Assembly: GCF_000875775.1 (NCBI RefSeq)
Contig: NZ_CP010868.1
Coordinates: 1,054,001 to 1,118,000 of the forward strand
Source: Nitrosopumilus piranensis
GTDB taxonomy: Archaea > Thermoproteota > Nitrososphaeria > Nitrososphaerales > Nitrosopumilaceae
Reading direction: 5' to 3'
DNA length: 64,000 nt
The translations under genes and the position numbers were made by a program. A model generated the notes under the pieces. The model did no database searches. It worked only from the letters and a program-made list of their open reading frames with translations, and was not told where the DNA came from. How positions within the stretch are numbered: the first letter of the stretch is position 1; the number at the start of each line of letters is the position of its first letter. This document shows positions 23,282 through 33,351 of this stretch, one piece after another.

Positions 23282-24112
23282 ATGATTCAAATTCAGATGA
23301 CCAAAAACCCTTCTTTTTCATTAATCTCTACAAAGAAAATTATTCAAATGAATGATGTTTGGACATCTTATGATTCTAAGAACTTTGCATTGGAAGGAAT
23401 TAACATGTCAATTGACAGAGGTACAAATTATGCCATAGTAGGACAATCGGGTTCTGGAAAATCCACTTTGTTAAAACTGCTTAACGGTATGATGGTTCCC
23501 AGTAAAGGAATTATCAAAATTGATTATGTGACTCCAAACATGAATGATAAAAAATTCAAAAAAATGATGCATTCAATTGGATATATTCCTCAAAGTCTTG
23601 GATTGGTAAAAAATAGTACTGTTCTTGAAAATATTTTGATTGGCTCTTTACCTAGAATAGGGAAAATCCAATCTTTTCTAAAAAATTTTCCAGAATCTGA
23701 GATTCACGATGCCAAAAAAATTATTTCTCAAGTTGGTTTGTCTGGTAAAGAAGAAAGAAAGGCCTACATGTTAAGTGGTGGTGAGAAGAGAAGAGTTGCA
23801 ATTGCTCGAGCCTTAATGCAAAAACCCACTATCTTGTTAGCAGATGAAATTGTTTCAGAGTTGGATCATGTAACTGCTCGTGAAATTATGGATTTAATTG
23901 CAGATGCTCAAAAGAGAATGAATCTCACTGCAATAATGGTACACCATGATATGCAACTTGCCTTAGAATATGCAAATCGTGTTGCTGTTATCAAAGAAGG
24001 ACAAAAAATTCTTGAGATAGGTGTTGAGGGTGATACTATTGTTGATTTTCAAACGGGGGATATGACTACTGAAGAAATTATGGAGATGTATGCTGATGAC
24101 GCCCAAAAATAA
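23282..24112 (+). CDS. PhnC-type ABC transporter ATP-binding subunit
   Basis: Walker A 'GQSGSGKST', Q-loop 'GYIPQSLGL', signature 'LSGGEKRRVAIARAL', Walker B 'TILLADEI' and switch His 'MVHHD' are all present. Note LADEIVSELD with Ile in place of the more common Pro. The 276-residue protein energises import by the neighbouring permease, whose gene overlaps its 3' end by 23 nt. Confidence 0.92.
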   Translation: MIQIQMTKNPSFSLISTKKIIQMNDVWTSYDSKNFALEGINMSIDRGTNYAIVGQSGSGKSTLLKLLNGMMVPSKGIIKIDYVTPNMNDKKFKKMMHSIGYIPQSLGLVKNSTVLENILIGSLPRIGKIQSFLKNFPESEIHDAKKIISQVGLSGKEERKAYMLSGGEKRRVAIARALMQKPTILLADEIVSELDHVTAREIMDLIADAQKRMNLTAIMVHHDMQLALEYANRVAVIKEGQKILEIGVEGDTIVDFQTGDMTTEEIMEMYADDAQK

Positions 24113-24887
24113 TATTCTCATTGGAATAATCGTTGCCTTGGTAGTAGTTGCATCCTACAATGTGGATGCAAATCCTGTTGACTTTGTTCAAGGATTGCCA
24201 AATATTGCAATTGTAGTTGAAGAAATGCTTGTAGTTGAACCAAAATATGTGCCAACAGCTCTTTGGGCAATGTTTGAAACAGTTCAGATGGCATTTATTG
24301 GAACAATTGTGGGTGTTGCAATTGCATTGCCTTTGAGTATGCTTGCTGCAAGAAATCTAAATAGCAAATATGTCTATGCCCCAATTAGGGCATTATTAGC
24401 TGCCATTCGTACATTCCCTTCAATATTATGGGCAATTTTGTTTGTGATAATGGTTGGATTAGGCCCATTTGCAGGTGTTCTTGCAATTATTATGTATACA
24501 ATTGGATTTGTAGCAAAATTACAATACGAAGCAATTGAAACAATTGATTCTGATCCTATGGATGCAGTTAGTTCTATAGGTATATCAAAATGGCAATTAA
24601 TCAGATATGTTGTAATTCCAGAATCTGCATCTCATCTTTTAAGTCAAATGCTTTACATGTTTGATTACAATGTACGTCAAACAAGTATTCTTGGATTGGT
24701 TGGTGCTGGTGGAATTGGATTTTATATTATTAATTATATTAAATTCTTTGAATATGGAAAAGCTGCAATCTTTATGCTTGTAGTTTTAGTAGTTGTATTA
24801 ATTATTGATTGGATTAGTGTCAAGATTAGAGACAAGTTTATCATAAAATCACAACATGGAATGGAAGTAACTGCAAAAAATACGTAA
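24090..24887 (+). CDS. PhnE-type ABC transporter permease
   Basis: 265 residues with about six transmembrane helices and the permease EAA-type loop 'EAIETIDSDPMDAVSSIGIS' that contacts the ATPase. 'RQTSILGLVGAGGIGF' near the end is typical of the PhnE family. Overlap with the ATPase gene suggests coupled translation. An alternative start is the ATG at 24096 (two codons on). Confidence 0.92.
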   Translation: MLMTPKNNILIGIIVALVVVASYNVDANPVDFVQGLPNIAIVVEEMLVVEPKYVPTALWAMFETVQMAFIGTIVGVAIALPLSMLAARNLNSKYVYAPIRALLAAIRTFPSILWAILFVIMVGLGPFAGVLAIIMYTIGFVAKLQYEAIETIDSDPMDAVSSIGISKWQLIRYVVIPESASHLLSQMLYMFDYNVRQTSILGLVGAGGIGFYIINYIKFFEYGKAAIFMLVVLVVVLIIDWISVKIRDKFIIKSQHGMEVTAKNT

Positions 24888-24889
24888 TC

Positions 24890-25915
24890 TTAGGTTGTAA
24901 TTTTATCTAGTTGGTTAGATTCTTGAGCAGTCTTTACTTCTCTTGCTATTCTTTTACCCATACTCATGTTCTCATTGAATAATAATGAATAATATGGAGA
25001 CCCATCCATGTAGATGTTAGTTCCTGCTACGATTCTTGCTGAAAACTCAAATGATGTGAATTTTGCATTTTCATCATATACTCCTTCAATACAAAACGGA
25101 CCATTCATTCCAGGTGGGACAACTCTTTTTGCAGCTTCAACAAAATTTTCCCCCATTGTATACACATCATCTAAAAGTGATTCCCGTAAAACTAATGGAC
25201 TATTTCCTATGACGTTAAAAGATGGCACTTTGTTATTTTTTAGTTGTTGTTCTGATGGAATTCTAGCTAGTCCTTCGATATCTGATTCATGTCTTTGATC
25301 AACTCCAAAAAATTCCAACTCTTCTTTTAATGGTGAATAGAAGAATTGTAAATAAGCTAAAACACCTGCTGCATATTCTTGAATGTATAGTGTTTCATCT
25401 TTTGAAATGATTCCTTCTGAAATCAGTTGATTTCTTTTTGTATTATAGTCGTCTTGATTTGCCACCATAAAGTAACCCTTTCCTCCTGCGGCACCTTGTC
25501 TTTTCACAATAGAGAGTTTTTCAATGTCTTTTGGATCTGTAACTGGTTTTGGAACTGGTAAATTTGCCTCTCTCATGAGTTTTTCTTTCATTTCTCTGTC
25601 TGATTCCCATCTTAGAATCCACTTGTTTCCAAAAATTGGTGTCTTGATTGATTCTATTTCCTCAGAACTCATTTGTGCAATTAATGTTCCATGTGGGATT
25701 AGCACCGCATCGTTTTGCTCTAGAACTGATTGACACTTTTCATCAATAACCTCTTTGAATTTATCAACTATGATCAATTCATCAATGAATGGAAATCTTT
25801 TGTAAAGCCTCTCTCGTTTTTTCTCACATACTAGAATTGTTTTTAACCCTTCATCTTTTGCGCCCTTGAGAACCTGAAGTGAGCAGTGAGAGCCTAATGT
25901 TGCAATCGAGGTCAT
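24890..25915 (-). CDS. purP: PurP, formate-dependent AICAR formyltransferase (FAICAR synthetase)
   Basis: PurP is the archaeal ATP-grasp enzyme that converts AICAR plus formate and ATP to FAICAR in purine synthesis. The 341-residue protein has the PurP N-terminus ('IATLGSHCSLQVLKGAKDEG'), an ATP-binding stretch 'IVKRQGAAGGKGYF' and 'GPFCIEGVYDENAKFTSFEFSARI' with metal ligands. Archaea can carry more than one PurP paralogue, and only some are proved active. It converges with the transporter operon, 2 nt apart. Confidence 0.88.
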   Translation of the reverse strand: MTSIATLGSHCSLQVLKGAKDEGLKTILVCEKKRERLYKRFPFIDELIIVDKFKEVIDEKCQSVLEQNDAVLIPHGTLIAQMSSEEIESIKTPIFGNKWILRWESDREMKEKLMREANLPVPKPVTDPKDIEKLSIVKRQGAAGGKGYFMVANQDDYNTKRNQLISEGIISKDETLYIQEYAAGVLAYLQFFYSPLKEELEFFGVDQRHESDIEGLARIPSEQQLKNNKVPSFNVIGNSPLVLRESLLDDVYTMGENFVEAAKRVVPPGMNGPFCIEGVYDENAKFTSFEFSARIVAGTNIYMDGSPYYSLLFNENMSMGKRIAREVKTAQESNQLDKITT

Positions 25916-25942
25916 TTTATGCCTATTCTAGTATTTTGTACT

Positions 25943-26152
25943 TTATGAACTATGTGCGGATGTAACATATTGGAATACTTCATCTATCAACTCTGCACTA
26001 AGTTCTGATTTTATATCTTCAGGAATTACTTTTAAAACAAAATCATACATGGTTGTATTTTTTGGAATCTCTTCTCTTTCTTGTAACAATGAAAATACTG
26101 CAATTCCATTTGAAATAACTGCAACAATCTTCTCTTTATCTGATAGAGTCAT
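25943..26152 (-). CDS. Hypothetical protein, 69 aa
   Basis: A small acidic, helical protein (MTLSDKEKIVAVISNGIAVF...) located 27 nt upstream of purP on the same strand. The first 25 residues are amphipathic and the rest, 'IPEDIKSELSAELIDEVFQY', is helical. No family recognised. Operon position supports coding. Confidence 0.6.
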   Translation of the reverse strand: MTLSDKEKIVAVISNGIAVFSLLQEREEIPKNTTMYDFVLKVIPEDIKSELSAELIDEVFQYVTSAHSS

Positions 26153-26177
26153 AACATTTGTAAAAATTACTGGTAAT

Positions 26178-26378
26178 TTAATGTAAAACTAGTTTAGGTG
26201 ATGGATTTTGATAGTTCAAATTTTGAATTTGAAGGGAATTCTCATTCTCATTGACTGATTGAATTTCTAGTTTCATGTCGTGTCCTTCTGCATCATCTAC
26301 CTGCTGGGAGGCATGATATCCTACAAATCCTGCTACGACTATGATAAATGCTATTACAATGCCCATTAGTATGTCCAT
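26178..26378 (-). CDS. Single-span membrane protein, 66 aa
   Basis: An N-terminal transmembrane helix (3-23: 'ILMGIVIAFIIVVAGFVGYH') precedes a polar exported tail rich in Asn, Gln and Asp ('NENENSLQIQNLNYQNPSPK'). Function unknown. It lies just upstream of the 69-aa gene and likely shares its transcript; divergent from aspS. Confidence 0.65.
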   Translation of the reverse strand: MDILMGIVIAFIIVVAGFVGYHASQQVDDAEGHDMKLEIQSVNENENSLQIQNLNYQNPSPKLVLH

Positions 26379-26488
26379 CTTGTTTTGTTGTGGAATTAGT
26401 GCTGGCTATAAGCATTATGAAAATTAATGTGTTCATTAGTTAAATTATATAAAAATTAATTACACCATCCAATTGAGTAATGTAAATT

Positions 26489-27799
26489 ATGATTGAAACT
26501 GAATTAGGAACATTACGTAGATCACATTATTCTGATGAAATTAACTCCTCAATGGATGGTACACAAGTAACAGTAATGGGATGGGTTTTGACTATTCGAG
26601 GACATGGCAACATCAGTTTTGCCACGATCCGAGACAAAAATGGTGATGTTTCTGTAGTTGCAAAGAAAGGAGATTGTCCAGATGATATTAGAGAAAAGAT
26701 ATCTTCTCTAAAGGCACATTCCTCAATTGCAATAACTGGCAAAGTAAAATCTTCTGAGAAATCCCCGAGTGGATATGAAATTGTTCCAACAGAACTTCGA
26801 GTGTTTTCTGAGGTTGAAAAAATACCTCCTTTTGAGCCTATTGCAAAGACTGTCAAAAATATTGATACTAGACTTGAGGTAAGACCAATTGATCTTAGAC
26901 GAAAGGTTTTGCAACATATCTTCAATACTAGAAGTTTAGTTTTAAAATCAATCCGAGAATATTTCAATACTCAGAATTTTGTTGAAATCAATACTCCAAA
27001 AATGATAGCAACAGCTACTGAGGGTGGCGCTGCATTGTTTCCAATATTTTACTATAACAAAGAGGCATTCTTAGCTCAGAGTCCGCAACTGTATAAAGAA
27101 CAATTAACGATGAGCTTTGAAAAAGTATTTGAGATAGCACCAATCTTTAGAGCAGAGCCTTCTAGAACTAATCGCCATTTAGCTGAAGCAATATCTATTG
27201 ATTTAGAAGAGGCATTTGTAGATTACAATGATGTCATGATTAGAATTGAAGAGATTGTTAAAATTTCAATCAAGGCTGTTAGTGAATATGCAAAAAACAA
27301 TCCTGACACAGAATTTACTATTCCATCATTACCAGAATCCATTCCTCAATATTCATATGATGACTTGGTTGATAGAATGCAAAAGGCAGGAGCTAAAACT
27401 GAATGGGGTGATGACCTGTATCCATCAAACCTTAAAAAAATCGGGCTAGAAGGATTTTACTTTATCAAAGACTGGCCTTTGGCACCAAAACCATTCTATG
27501 TTAAGGATAGTAAGTCTAATCCAAAAATTTCCGAATCCTTTGATTTGATGTTTGGTGATTTAGAATTATCTTCTGGCAGTACAAGAATAGAAAAAAGAGA
27601 TGAATTAGCTGAGAGAATGAAAAACAAAGGTATGAACACTGATGCATTTGAATATCATCTTGGTGCTTTTGATTATGGTGTCCCCCCACATGCTGGATGC
27701 GGTATTGGTCTTGAGAGGTTAATTATGGCACTCACTGGAACAGAAAACATTCGTGATGTTACATTTTATCCACGAGATGTCGATAGACTAACTCCATAG
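26489..27799 (+). CDS. aspS: Aspartyl-tRNA(Asx) synthetase, archaeal type
   Basis: 436 residues: N-terminal OB-fold anticodon domain (1-105: 'VTVMGWVLTIRGHGNISFAT') and class II catalytic domain with motif 2 'FRAEPSRTNRHLAE' and motif 3 'GCGIGLERLIMALTG'. The following gatCAB genes make transamidation of Asp-tRNA(Asn) available, so this enzyme is probably nondiscriminating and charges both tRNA-Asp and tRNA-Asn. That specificity is inferred from context. Confidence 0.95.
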   Translation: MIETELGTLRRSHYSDEINSSMDGTQVTVMGWVLTIRGHGNISFATIRDKNGDVSVVAKKGDCPDDIREKISSLKAHSSIAITGKVKSSEKSPSGYEIVPTELRVFSEVEKIPPFEPIAKTVKNIDTRLEVRPIDLRRKVLQHIFNTRSLVLKSIREYFNTQNFVEINTPKMIATATEGGAALFPIFYYNKEAFLAQSPQLYKEQLTMSFEKVFEIAPIFRAEPSRTNRHLAEAISIDLEEAFVDYNDVMIRIEEIVKISIKAVSEYAKNNPDTEFTIPSLPESIPQYSYDDLVDRMQKAGAKTEWGDDLYPSNLKKIGLEGFYFIKDWPLAPKPFYVKDSKSNPKISESFDLMFGDLELSSGSTRIEKRDELAERMKNKGMNTDAFEYHLGAFDYGVPPHAGCGIGLERLIMALTGTENIRDVTFYPRDVDRLTP

Positions 27800-27969
27800 T
27801 TTTTGAATTAGTTTCTAATGTTAATCACTAGCATTATATCAAAGAAATTCAATCTCAAATTGAATTAAGAATGAAGCAGTTCTGTGTTGATTTTTGGGCA
27901 CAATTTACTCGATCAGACTCAAAAACCTTAGAATATGTGGATAAAAATTAGCACTTTAGGTGAATTGTT

Positions 27970-28236
27970 GTGGTAAGTGAAGAAGAAATTGAAATTGTAA
28001 CAAAGATGATGAAAATTGATGTACATGATCATAAGGAATTCATTGACAAAGTCCATACGATGATTGATTATTTTGGTATTCTAGATTCAGCAGGAGTTGA
28101 AGGTGAAGAGATTGTTATGGATGATATTTCTATTTCCTCTTTGAGAAAAGATGAACACATTCCATATCCTGATAAACTAATTGAAAAACTAAATCACTAT
28201 AAAGGAACCTACGTTAGAGCCCCAAAGATGGTATAA
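27970..28236 (+). CDS. gatC: Asp/Glu-tRNA amidotransferase subunit C
   Basis: An 88-residue GatC starting with GTG. It has the usual helical start and 'DYFGILDSAGVEGEEIVMDD', a short acidic belt that wraps between GatA and GatB. Its TAA is followed directly by the TTG start of gatA, so the trio is one operon. It is separated from aspS by 170 nt. Confidence 0.9.
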   Translation: MVSEEEIEIVTKMMKIDVHDHKEFIDKVHTMIDYFGILDSAGVEGEEIVMDDISISSLRKDEHIPYPDKLIEKLNHYKGTYVRAPKMV

Positions 28237-29682
28237 TTGAATCTGAAAATTTCTGCTTTAGAGTATGTGCAAGAAGTTAAAAATGGAAATATTTCTGCTG
28301 AAGATTTTACTGCAAAAACAGTTGAAAGAATCAACCAAATTGATGACAAAGTACATGCATTTTTGGATGTTAATTCAGATGCAGTAGAACGTGCAAGGCA
28401 GATAGATAAGAAAATAAAATCTGGTGAAAATGTTGGTGGATGTTTTGGAATGCCAATATCAATTAAAGATAATATTTGCATCAAAGATAGCAGAACTTCG
28501 TGTGCATCAAAAATGTTGCACGACTTTATTGCGCCCTATGATGCAACTGTAATTTCAAAACTTAAGGCACAAGATGCGGTATTTATTGGAAAAGCAAACA
28601 TGGATGAATTTGCAATGGGGTTGACAACTGAATTTAGTGCATATGGACCTACGCACAACCCTTGGAATCTTGATTGTGTTCCTGGAGGTTCATCTGGCGG
28701 AAGTGGTGCATCTGTTGGCGCACTGGAATGTGTTGCGTCTCTTGGTTCTGATACTGGTGGGTCTGTACGAAACCCTGCAAGTTTTTGTGGCATTGTGGGA
28801 TACAAGCCAACATACGGTTTGATTAGCAGGTTTGGACTTATCTCTTATGCTAACAGCATAGAACAAATCGGACCGATGACTAGAACTGTAAAAGATACAG
28901 CGTTTTTGCTTGATATTATTTCTGGACAAGATCCTAATGATGATACAACCATATCTAATTCAAATCAAAATTACTTATCTGGTATAGATGCTGGAATTGA
29001 AGGTAAAAAAATTGGCATAATTCAAGAGATGATTGGAGATGGAATTGATCCTGCAGTATTATCTGCTACAAAAAATGCTGTTTCAAAATTTGAAGGGTTG
29101 GGTGCTACTTGTGAGTATGTCTCACTTGATATGGTAAAATACTCTGTTGCCGCATACTATACAATTACTGCAACAGAGGCTGGAAGTAATTTGGCACGAT
29201 ATGACAACTTGCTATATGGTTATGATTTTCCAGTGGAAGGTTACGAGTTTAATTCCTATATTTCAAAGGCCAGAACAAAATTTGGACCAGAGGTAACTAG
29301 AAGAATGATTCTCGGAGGGTTTGTTCCGTCAGCAGGACATGCAGGAAAGTATTTCCTCAAAGCACTCAAAGTAAAACAAAAACTAACTAGAGAAATTACA
29401 GAGTTATTTAAAAAATATGATTATCTTATAGCTCCCACTGTTCCAATATTACCATTTAAGATTGGAGAAAAGATTGATGATCCTATTGCACTATTTTTAG
29501 TTGATATTAATACCGTAACTGCAAATCTTACTGGCATACCTGCAATCTCCGTACCCTTTGATGTCTCAGATGGTTTACCAATTGGAATGCAAATCATGGC
29601 AAATACCATGGAAGACAAATCACTATTGCAAGCAGCATTTGCACTTGAAAGTACTGTGAAATTACCTGAGGTTCCAATATGA
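28237..29682 (+). CDS. gatA: Asp/Glu-tRNA amidotransferase subunit A
   Basis: The amidase subunit that frees ammonia from glutamine. The Ser-cisSer-Lys triad is visible: K77 in 'PISIKDNICIKD', the cis-Ser in 'PGGSSGGSGAS' (152-153) and the nucleophile S176 in 'GSDTGGSVRNPASFCG'. Length 481 is normal. Start is TTG immediately after gatC. It overlaps gatB by four bases (ATGA). Confidence 0.97.
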   Translation: MNLKISALEYVQEVKNGNISAEDFTAKTVERINQIDDKVHAFLDVNSDAVERARQIDKKIKSGENVGGCFGMPISIKDNICIKDSRTSCASKMLHDFIAPYDATVISKLKAQDAVFIGKANMDEFAMGLTTEFSAYGPTHNPWNLDCVPGGSSGGSGASVGALECVASLGSDTGGSVRNPASFCGIVGYKPTYGLISRFGLISYANSIEQIGPMTRTVKDTAFLLDIISGQDPNDDTTISNSNQNYLSGIDAGIEGKKIGIIQEMIGDGIDPAVLSATKNAVSKFEGLGATCEYVSLDMVKYSVAAYYTITATEAGSNLARYDNLLYGYDFPVEGYEFNSYISKARTKFGPEVTRRMILGGFVPSAGHAGKYFLKALKVKQKLTREITELFKKYDYLIAPTVPILPFKIGEKIDDPIALFLVDINTVTANLTGIPAISVPFDVSDGLPIGMQIMANTMEDKSLLQAAFALESTVKLPEVPI

Positions 29683-31082
29683 CTAAGATAGGGCTTGAAA
29701 TTCATTGTCAATTAACAAATCTTGAGAGCAAGTTATTTTGTCCATGTAAGGCAAATTATCGTTCATATGAGATTAATACTAACATCTGTCCAATATGCAT
29801 GGGTTTGCCAGGAAGTTTACCTCGTTTAAACCAAGAAGCAGTAAAAAAAGCAACAATGATTGCGATGGCTCTAAACTGTTCAACTCCTGAGAAAATTGCA
29901 TTTTTTAGAAAAAATTACTTTTATCCAGACTTGCCCAAAAATTTCCAAATTACTCAATTAAACATCTATGGCGATACTAGTATTGGTGGTGCTGGTTCTG
30001 TCATGGTTGGAGATAAGAAAATCAGAATTACTCGAATCCAACTAGAAGAAGACCCTGGTAGATTGATTTACGAAGGAAGTTCATCTAAAAATCAGATAAC
30101 ATTAGTTGATTATAATCGAGCAGGCACACCCTTAGTGGAAATTGTAACAGAGCCTGACTTTGAGAATCCAAAACAAGTAAGAGAATTTCTTAATATTTTG
30201 TCTGATTTACTTGAGAATTTGGGAGTATCTGATCCTAGTTTGGAAGGTGCAATGAGGGCTGATGCCAATGTCTCAATTGAAGGCGAAAAAAAAGTTGAGA
30301 TAAAAAATATCGGCTCATTTCATGATTTAGAAAAAGCGGTGCATTTTGAAATAACTAGACAAGAGAGCTTACATGCACGTGATATTGAGATTGTTCAAGA
30401 AACTCGTCATTGGGATGATAAACGTAAAATCACAATATCGTCTCGCTCAAAAGAAGAAGCACTTGACTATAGATATTTCTTAGAAGGAGATATTCCTTGG
30501 GTAAAAATTGATTCAGAAACTTTTGAGAAATTAAAATCTAACATGCCTGAAAGTATTAGTTCTAAAAAAGAACGATATGTTTCTAACCACCATATCCCTA
30601 ATCAAGTCGCTGATGTTTTATCATCAGATAAATTCTATTCTGATTTATTTGAACAATCATATACAGAATCAAACGCAAAAGAGATTGCAAATATCATTAC
30701 CACTGATTTGATGGGGTTAGTAGATACAAGAGAAAAACGTGAATCTTCAAAAATTACACCTAATCATCTTAGAGATTTAGCTGATTCAATACAATCTGGA
30801 AAAATTTCAAGAAATTCTGCAAAAAATGCATTGTATGAAATTGTAAAAACCGGAAAAGACTTGGCCCAAGTAATCTCTGATTTAGATTTGGGAAATGTTT
30901 CTGATGAATCAGAGTTAACAAAAACTATTGATGAAGTAATATCTGAAGAAGCAGGAGCAGTAGAGCAAGCAAAAACAAATCCTCAAACCATTAACTATCT
31001 TGTAGGAAAAGTTATGCAAAAAACAAAAGGCAAGGCAGATCCCAAAATGACATTGGAACTGTTAAAAAAGAAAATTGAATAA
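29679..31082 (+). CDS. gatB: Asp/Glu-tRNA amidotransferase subunit B
   Basis: 467-residue GatB kinase/transamidase subunit: 'GLEIHCQL' start, zinc-type cysteines in 'LFCPCKANY' and 'NICPICMGLPGSLP', 'FYPDLPKNFQIT', and a C-terminal YqeY-like helical tail ('EAGAVEQAKTNPQTINYLVG' and 'KGKADPKM'). It activates Asp- or Glu-tRNA with ATP and amidates it. Confidence 0.97.
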   Translation: MTKIGLEIHCQLTNLESKLFCPCKANYRSYEINTNICPICMGLPGSLPRLNQEAVKKATMIAMALNCSTPEKIAFFRKNYFYPDLPKNFQITQLNIYGDTSIGGAGSVMVGDKKIRITRIQLEEDPGRLIYEGSSSKNQITLVDYNRAGTPLVEIVTEPDFENPKQVREFLNILSDLLENLGVSDPSLEGAMRADANVSIEGEKKVEIKNIGSFHDLEKAVHFEITRQESLHARDIEIVQETRHWDDKRKITISSRSKEEALDYRYFLEGDIPWVKIDSETFEKLKSNMPESISSKKERYVSNHHIPNQVADVLSSDKFYSDLFEQSYTESNAKEIANIITTDLMGLVDTREKRESSKITPNHLRDLADSIQSGKISRNSAKNALYEIVKTGKDLAQVISDLDLGNVSDESELTKTIDEVISEEAGAVEQAKTNPQTINYLVGKVMQKTKGKADPKMTLELLKKKIE

Positions 31083-31084
31083 CT

Positions 31085-31342
31085 ATGCTTTCACTTGAGA
31101 ATGTTGAATTTATCAAAATATTGGCAACTTCTGATGCAACAATCCTTCAGGCAGGCATGACTGAGGCAATTAGGAGGAGACTAGATGAAGAAATAGGCGT
31201 AATTTTAAGGGAATATTACCGTGAAAATACTCAATTTACTGGAACCACTTGGACTGATGAATTTCAAAAGGCAGGAATTACTGAAGACCAAGGAAAAGCT
31301 GCGATTGCATGTGCTAGACGACTAGGAATTGACATATCTTAA
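31085..31342 (+). CDS. Small protein following gatB, 85 aa
   Basis: Starts 3 nt after the gatB stop, so it is in the same operon. Predicted helical: 'FIKILATSDATILQAGMTEA', 'LDEEIGVILREYYRE', 'EDQGKAAIACARRLGIDIS'. No named family recognised; the position suggests a link to translation, which is inference. Confidence 0.7.
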   Translation: MLSLENVEFIKILATSDATILQAGMTEAIRRRLDEEIGVILREYYRENTQFTGTTWTDEFQKAGITEDQGKAAIACARRLGIDIS

Positions 31343-31385
31343 TCTGAAATCTTTTTACACTCAATATCATTTTAACAATTGAATC

Positions 31386-33311
31386 TTGTCTAATTTTGAA
31401 TTTGTTCCAACACAAAAACAAATTGAAGAATCAAATATTTTTCGTTTTATGCAGAAACATAATATCAACTCATTATCTGAATTATCTGAAAAAGCAAAAA
31501 ACAATTTAGAATGGTTTTGGCAAGAAGTCGATAAAGATATTGGAGTTGTTTGGGATAGTATGTATTCACAAACATTAGATTCCTCCAAAGGAATAATGTG
31601 GTCCAAGTGGTTTGTAAATGGAAAGACAAACATCTGCAAGTCTACTGTTGAAAAATTTGCAAAAATATCCCCAGACAAAACTGCATATCATTTTATTTCA
31701 GAAGGTGGAAAAATATCAAAAATATCCTATTTAGAATTAGATCATAAAGTATCAAAACTTGCAAATGGTCTAAAATCTCTAGGTGTAAAGAGAGGTGACG
31801 TTGTTGCAATTTATCTTCCAATGATTGAAGAAGCAATATTGGCAATTTTAGCATCAGCAAAAATTGGTGCAGTTCAAACAGTAATTTTTTCTGGGTATAG
31901 CACAGAATCTCTACATGTTAGATTGCAAGATTGTAATGCAAAGATTCTTTTTGTTACTGATGGATTTACTAGAAAAGGAAAACCAATGTCTCAAAAAGAA
32001 ATTGTTCAAAAAGCAACATCTCAAACAAAAATCGAAAAAATAATTGTTGTAAAATATGGTGATGTTGATGTCTATGAAAAGTCTGAAAATATTGTTTTTT
32101 ATGATGAATTAGTTTCAGATCAAAATTCAAACTGTGATACAGAAATAATGGATTCTGAAGATCCTCTCTTTATCTTGTATACTTCTGGAACTACTGGTAA
32201 ACCAAAGGGTGTTGTACATGTTCATGGAGGTTTTTCTGTTTTTGCAGGTCATCAGGCAGCATATTTGATAGATTTACAGCCTAGGGATGTGCTGTTTTGG
32301 CCTGCAGATATTGGTTGGATTACAGGTTTAGTGTGGAATGTTTATGGTTTGCTGATTATGGGGGGCAGTGCAGTAATTTATGATGGTGCGCTAGATTTCC
32401 CAAATTCTGACAGAGTCTGGAAAATTTTATCTGAATACGATGTTACAATATTTGGAATTTCCCCCACTGCAACAAGATTATTTAAAAAAAATAACGAGGA
32501 GCCTTTGAGAAACTACTCTCTTGATAAAATTAAAAACATTCCAACTACTGGTGAACCACTCGATGAAGATTCTTGGTGGTGGCTGTTTGAAAAAATTGGT
32601 CAAAAAAAAATACCGATAATGAATTTGTCTGGTGGCACTGAAATTGGTGGTGCAATGTTGTCTGTACTTCCTGGAATGAGTATTAAGCCATCTACCGTAG
32701 GAATACCTGTTCCTGGAATGAATCTTGACGTAGTTGATGATGATGGGAATTCTATTCAAAACCAAAATGGATATTTGGTGATAAGATCCCCTTGGCCTGG
32801 AATGACTAGAGGATTGTTAAATGATGATCAGAGATTCATTGAAACATACTGGTCTCGATTTGATAACATTTGGTTTCATGGCGATTATGTTTTTGCTGAT
32901 AATGATAATCTTTGGTTCATGAGAGGAAGAACTGATGATGTAATCAATGTTTCAGGTCACAGAATGAGTACTGCTGAAATTGAACACACAGTAATTTCAC
33001 ATGAAAAAATTTCTGATGCTGCCTCTATTGCAATTCCTGATGATTTAACAGGTGAGGCAATTGTTGTTTTTATTGTATCTGACAAGAAAACTAACTCTGG
33101 TTTGGAATCTGAAATTTCAGATTATATTGGAAACAAGATAGGCAAAGTTGCCAAACCCAAATTTGTTTTCCAATTAAGTGATTTACCAAAAACTCGAACT
33201 GGTAAAATCATGAGAAGGCTCTTAAAATCAAAACTTTTGGGAATGGACATGGGTGATTTATCCTCTCTAGAAAACCCCAACATTTTAGAGGAAATTCCAA
33301 AAATCAGTTAA
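31386..33311 (+). CDS. AMP-forming acyl-CoA synthetase, Acs-like with altered acyl pocket
   Basis: 641 residues of the ANL superfamily, Acs branch. Core motif 'YTSGTTGKPKGVVHVHGG', 'FHGDYVFADNDNLWFMRGRTDDVINVSGHR' region and C-terminal 'PKTRTGKIMRRLLK' with the catalytic Lys are intact. In true acetyl-CoA synthetases the pocket reads WWQTETGG; here it reads S415-G-G-T-E-I-G-G, so the Trp that limits the substrate to acetate/propionate is Gly416. A bulkier acid (3- or 4-carbon, hydroxy or branched) is therefore likely. Start is TTG. In a 3HP/4HB-cycle organism a hydroxyacid is possible, but that is speculation. Confidence 0.88.
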   Translation: MSNFEFVPTQKQIEESNIFRFMQKHNINSLSELSEKAKNNLEWFWQEVDKDIGVVWDSMYSQTLDSSKGIMWSKWFVNGKTNICKSTVEKFAKISPDKTAYHFISEGGKISKISYLELDHKVSKLANGLKSLGVKRGDVVAIYLPMIEEAILAILASAKIGAVQTVIFSGYSTESLHVRLQDCNAKILFVTDGFTRKGKPMSQKEIVQKATSQTKIEKIIVVKYGDVDVYEKSENIVFYDELVSDQNSNCDTEIMDSEDPLFILYTSGTTGKPKGVVHVHGGFSVFAGHQAAYLIDLQPRDVLFWPADIGWITGLVWNVYGLLIMGGSAVIYDGALDFPNSDRVWKILSEYDVTIFGISPTATRLFKKNNEEPLRNYSLDKIKNIPTTGEPLDEDSWWWLFEKIGQKKIPIMNLSGGTEIGGAMLSVLPGMSIKPSTVGIPVPGMNLDVVDDDGNSIQNQNGYLVIRSPWPGMTRGLLNDDQRFIETYWSRFDNIWFHGDYVFADNDNLWFMRGRTDDVINVSGHRMSTAEIEHTVISHEKISDAASIAIPDDLTGEAIVVFIVSDKKTNSGLESEISDYIGNKIGKVAKPKFVFQLSDLPKTRTGKIMRRLLKSKLLGMDMGDLSSLENPNILEEIPKIS

Positions 33312-33351
33312 TATTTACTCGCGCTCTAATACTTTGTATTTTTACAAAACA

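Noticed and set aside
27871-27951. 26-codon frame between aspS and gatC
   Set aside because: No motif, promoter or length support; could be a leader peptide but nothing distinguishes it from chance.
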